This document shows positions 61,578 to 64,000 of a stretch of DNA of 64,000 nucleotides, piece by piece. The first letter of the stretch is position 1, and every line of letters begins with the position of its first letter. The stretch is from Heterodera schachtii (taxonomy: Eukaryota; Nematoda; Chromadorea; Rhabditida; Heteroderidae), in NCBI GenBank assembly GCA_023374025.1, contig SIJG01000037.1:926211-990210 (forward strand), given 5' to 3'. The position numbers and the translations under genes are program-made. The notes under the pieces are model-generated. The model ran no database searches. It had not been told where the DNA came from and was given only the letters and a program-made list of their open reading frames with translations.

Positions 61578-63669
61578 ATGTACATTCGAGAATTAAAATC
61601 ACCAGATATAAAACCACCTGAAGAGCTCCTTCAGCTTTTTTCTAATCCTCCATCCCGCCGTTCCATTCGTTTGGCCGATGAAGTTCGGGTTTATTTGCAT
61701 CTAACTTAAAATTGTTTTTTTTTAAATTTTACCTGATAAAATAGGTTTTTTCTTAAAATTTTAATATGGTTGCGTTTTGTTATACCAAATTGAGCATAAA
61801 TTTCTTTAATAATCCAGAACTAATTTTTAAGGCACGACAATGCGCATATTTGAACGAGTTGTCCCGCTTATCCCGAATTATTGAATCGCAGCAGAGGACG
61901 ATCGAAATGTTGGTCTCTCGGCCACCTCGTCAGTTTTTTTTTTTAAAATAGTTCCGATTAATTAAAAAATTTTAAATATTGAATTAGTGTTTTTTCGTTG
62001 TATTAGATGGAGACGGACATGGGCCACGCCCAAACGGAAATGCCAACATCGTGGGTGGCCAAAATGCCGTTCAAATGGCTCCTCCCCCATTTGAGGCTCA
62101 ACGACAACAAGGGCAAGGACAAAGTCAGTCTGTTTAATTCTTGAAATTCAAGATTTTTTTTTGTATTTAGACGAAGGCGGACTGGTGCCGCGCCCGCAAG
62201 GAAATGCCAACATCGGCCGTGGCCAAAATGCCGTTCAAATGGCTCCTCCCCCATTTGAGGCTCAACGACAACAAGGGCAAGGACAAAGTCAGTCTGTTTA
62301 ATTCTTGAAATTCAAGATTTTTTTTTGTATTTAGACGAAGGCGGACTGGTGCCGCGCCCGCAAGGAAATGCCAACATCGGCCGTGGCCAAAATGCCGTTC
62401 AAATGGTTCCTCCCCCATTTGAGGCTCAACGACAACAAGGGCAAGGACAAAGTCAGTCTGTTTAATTCTTGAAATTCAAGATTTTTTTTTGTATTTAGAC
62501 GAAGGCGGACTGGTGCCGCGCCCGCAAGGAAATGCCAACATCGGCCGTGGCCAAAATGCCGTTCAAATGGCTCCTCCCCCATTTGAGGCTCAACGACAAC
62601 AAGGGCAAGGACAAAGTCAGTCTGTTTAATTCTTGAAATTCAAGATTTTTTTTTGTATTTAGACGAAGGCGGACTGGTGCCGCGCCCGCAAGGAAATGCC
62701 AACATCGGCCGTGGCCAAAATGCCGTTCAAATGGCTCCTCCCCCATTTGAGGCTCAACGACAACAAGGGCAAGGACAAAGTCAGTCTGTTTAATTCTTGA
62801 AATTCAAGATTTTTTTTGTATTTAGACGAAGGCGGACTGGTGCCGCGCCCGCAAGGAAATGCCAACATCGGCCGTGGCCAAAATGCCGTTCAAATGGCTC
62901 CTCCCCCATTTGTGGCTCAACGACAACAAGAGCGAGGACAAAGTCAGTTTGCTTAATTCTTGAAATCCAAGATTTTTTTGTAATTAGACGAAGGCGGACT
63001 GGTGCCGCGCCCGCAAGGAAATGCCAACATCGGCCGTGGCCAAAATGCCGTTCAAATGGCTCCTCCCCAGTTGTGACTCAACAGCATCACCCCAATTTTT
63101 ATTACGGGAATTGTGAGTCATCTAAAATAGGGTTATTTTGACAACTCTTATATTGTCGGCCTCTGTTGGAATAATAAACGGCTCTTGAGACCCATTTTAA
63201 AATCATCTACACACTTTAATTCGGGTTTGGGGTTCGAAATGGATGACAGAATCAGATTTTCCGACCCGAAAAGCCCCTAAAACAACTTTGTATCGAGAAA
63301 ACAAATATTTTTTTCAAGAAAAGGCGTGCTGCCACCGACAGTATTTATTACATATAAACTTGGCAAAAAAAATGCAATCTCTTTGATGGCAGGCAAAAAA
63401 TGCAGCCTTCTGCTGACGAATTATGTTTATTTGCCGAATTCTTTTTTTTTTAAATTTTAACACATTAATTCTATTGTTTCTAGACAACCCGCTGCTGTAC
63501 CAAAACCAAAATTACGAGTGGTGGCATAACTTGTTGGGTGAGTTGGACAACATAGGAATTGTTTTTTTTAATCTATTAAATTGTTTTTTTTGCAGCGGTG
63601 AATGCGTTGCCAATTGATGGTCCTGCTTTTCCGATGCCTTATCCTCAGCCACCTGGGCATCCTCGCTGA
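61578..63669 (+). CDS. Unrecognised protein with a tandem array of near-identical exons
   Basis: Exons 61578-61682, 61832-61928, then seven related exons: 62007-62123, 62171-62287, 62335-62451, 62499-62615, 62663-62779, 62826-62942 and 62988-63112. Then 63484-63537 and 63596-63669. The ATG at 61578 directly follows a TTTGTAG acceptor, as expected for spliced-leader trans-splicing. The N-terminus has a coiled-coil-like segment (LNELSRLSRIIESQQRTIEML). Each middle exon encodes 39 residues with GNANIGRGQNAVQMAPPPFE then AQRQQGQGQ, phase 1 to phase 1, so any number keeps the frame. The end is aromatic and Pro-rich (YQNQNYEWWHNLL, PMPYPQPPGHPR). The seventh exon lacks one C in CTCCCC, which breaks the frame unless corrected. 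Low-complexity product; function unknown. Confidence 0.7.
62124..62987 (+). repeat. 164-bp exon-plus-intron tandem repeat
   Basis: A unit of one 117-nt exon and one 47-nt intron (GTCAGTCTGTTTAATTCTTG ... GTATTTAG) repeats with almost no change in four successive copies and slight divergence in the flanking ones. Period is 164 bp (163 at one boundary, because of a shorter T run). Confidence 0.95.
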
Positions 63670-63917
63670 GCGATCGACGACGACCGGCCGAATTGGCGAT
63701 GATTGTTTTGTTAATGTTTTGGCATTTATTTATTTTTAAAATTGAATATGTTTTTCCGTTTAAAATGTGTATAAAATTGGCGACTTAAATTTTTCTTTTC
63801 TGACAATAAACAATGAAATCGTTCACTTTTCCATGACAAAGTTTATATTTGTCCAATTATGCAATTTTTGCTCTTAAATATTTTAGAAAATTCCACATTT
63901 AACAGAACACAAACAAT

Positions 63918-64000
63918 ATGTCCACCGGCGTTATCCAACCATTAAATCCTAAGCCGTTTTTGAACAATTTGACTGGAAAGCCAATCATTTGCAAGCTCAA
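63918..64000 (+). CDS. snr-5: Small nuclear ribonucleoprotein F (Sm F), N-terminal part
   Basis: It starts [20 protein letters not shown] then KPIICKL and runs off the right edge. The N-terminal [14 protein letters not shown] is the signature of Sm protein F, a ring component of the U1, U2, U4 and U5 snRNPs. The Sm1 motif would follow beyond the window. Symbol after the C. elegans gene. Confidence 0.9.
   Translation, partial: MSTGVIQPLNPKPFLNNLTGKPIICKL

Noticed and set aside
62003..62868. Repeated 83-codon minus-strand ORFs
   Set aside because: Antisense shadows of the tandem exon array.

Overview
This is nuclear DNA of a nematode, most likely a plant-parasitic cyst nematode (Heteroderidae, Globodera/Heterodera type). 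Coding regions are split into many small exons with short introns ending in TTTTCAG. Genes are dense and lie on both strands. The conserved proteins are metazoan and nematode-like. Two copies of an F-box-like family that I recall as expanded in cyst nematodes are present, and at least four introns need a GC-AG splice. The genus is inference; there is no rRNA or mitochondrial marker here.

Layout. 0-3 kb: a partial minus-strand exon, then a small membrane-protein gene (copy A) with a 75-bp minisatellite in its second intron. 3.5-7.9 kb: wolframin. 9.8-12.9 kb: PP2A catalytic subunit. 13-18 kb: foldback elements, a ubiquitin-like gene and a chimeric duplication joining an eS4 exon to the PP2A 3' end. 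18-21.2 kb: ribosomal protein eS4 and a 76-aa gene whose first exon and upstream DNA are a copy of those of cyclin L. 22.4-25.5 kb: two divergent F-box-type genes. 26.2-28.4 kb: copy B of the small membrane gene and a similarly built neighbour. 28.6-31.3 kb: nested inverted-repeat elements. 31.4-36.3 kb: a complete 16-exon G-protein alpha subunit. 36.3-39.4 kb: gene-poor, low-complexity DNA. 39.4-49.7 kb: cyclin L, MOB1-type activator, RBM22 and TATDN3. 50.1-54.6 kb: a dead non-LTR retrotransposon interrupted by a 944-bp inverted-repeat element with an 8-bp target duplication. 54.8-60.1 kb: a second F-box-like gene, a TATDN3 fragment and a decaying thrombospondin-repeat cluster. 61.6-63.7 kb: an unrecognised gene with seven tandem 117-nt-type exons. 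63.9 kb to the end: the start of Sm protein F.

The genes do not form one pathway. They are mainly housekeeping functions: phosphatase, translation, splicing (RBM22, SmF), splicing/transcription-linked cyclin L, MOB signalling, DNA hydrolase and ER calcium/stress. A chemosensory-type G alpha and lineage-specific families are mixed in. The striking feature is how much local duplication has made: exon copies, promoter copies, chimeric gene tails, exon arrays and several families of foldback elements. Several genes need a 1- or 2-base correction to read through, so either pseudogenes or assembly indels are present. Exon coordinates were fixed by hand from splice consensus, phase and protein similarity.
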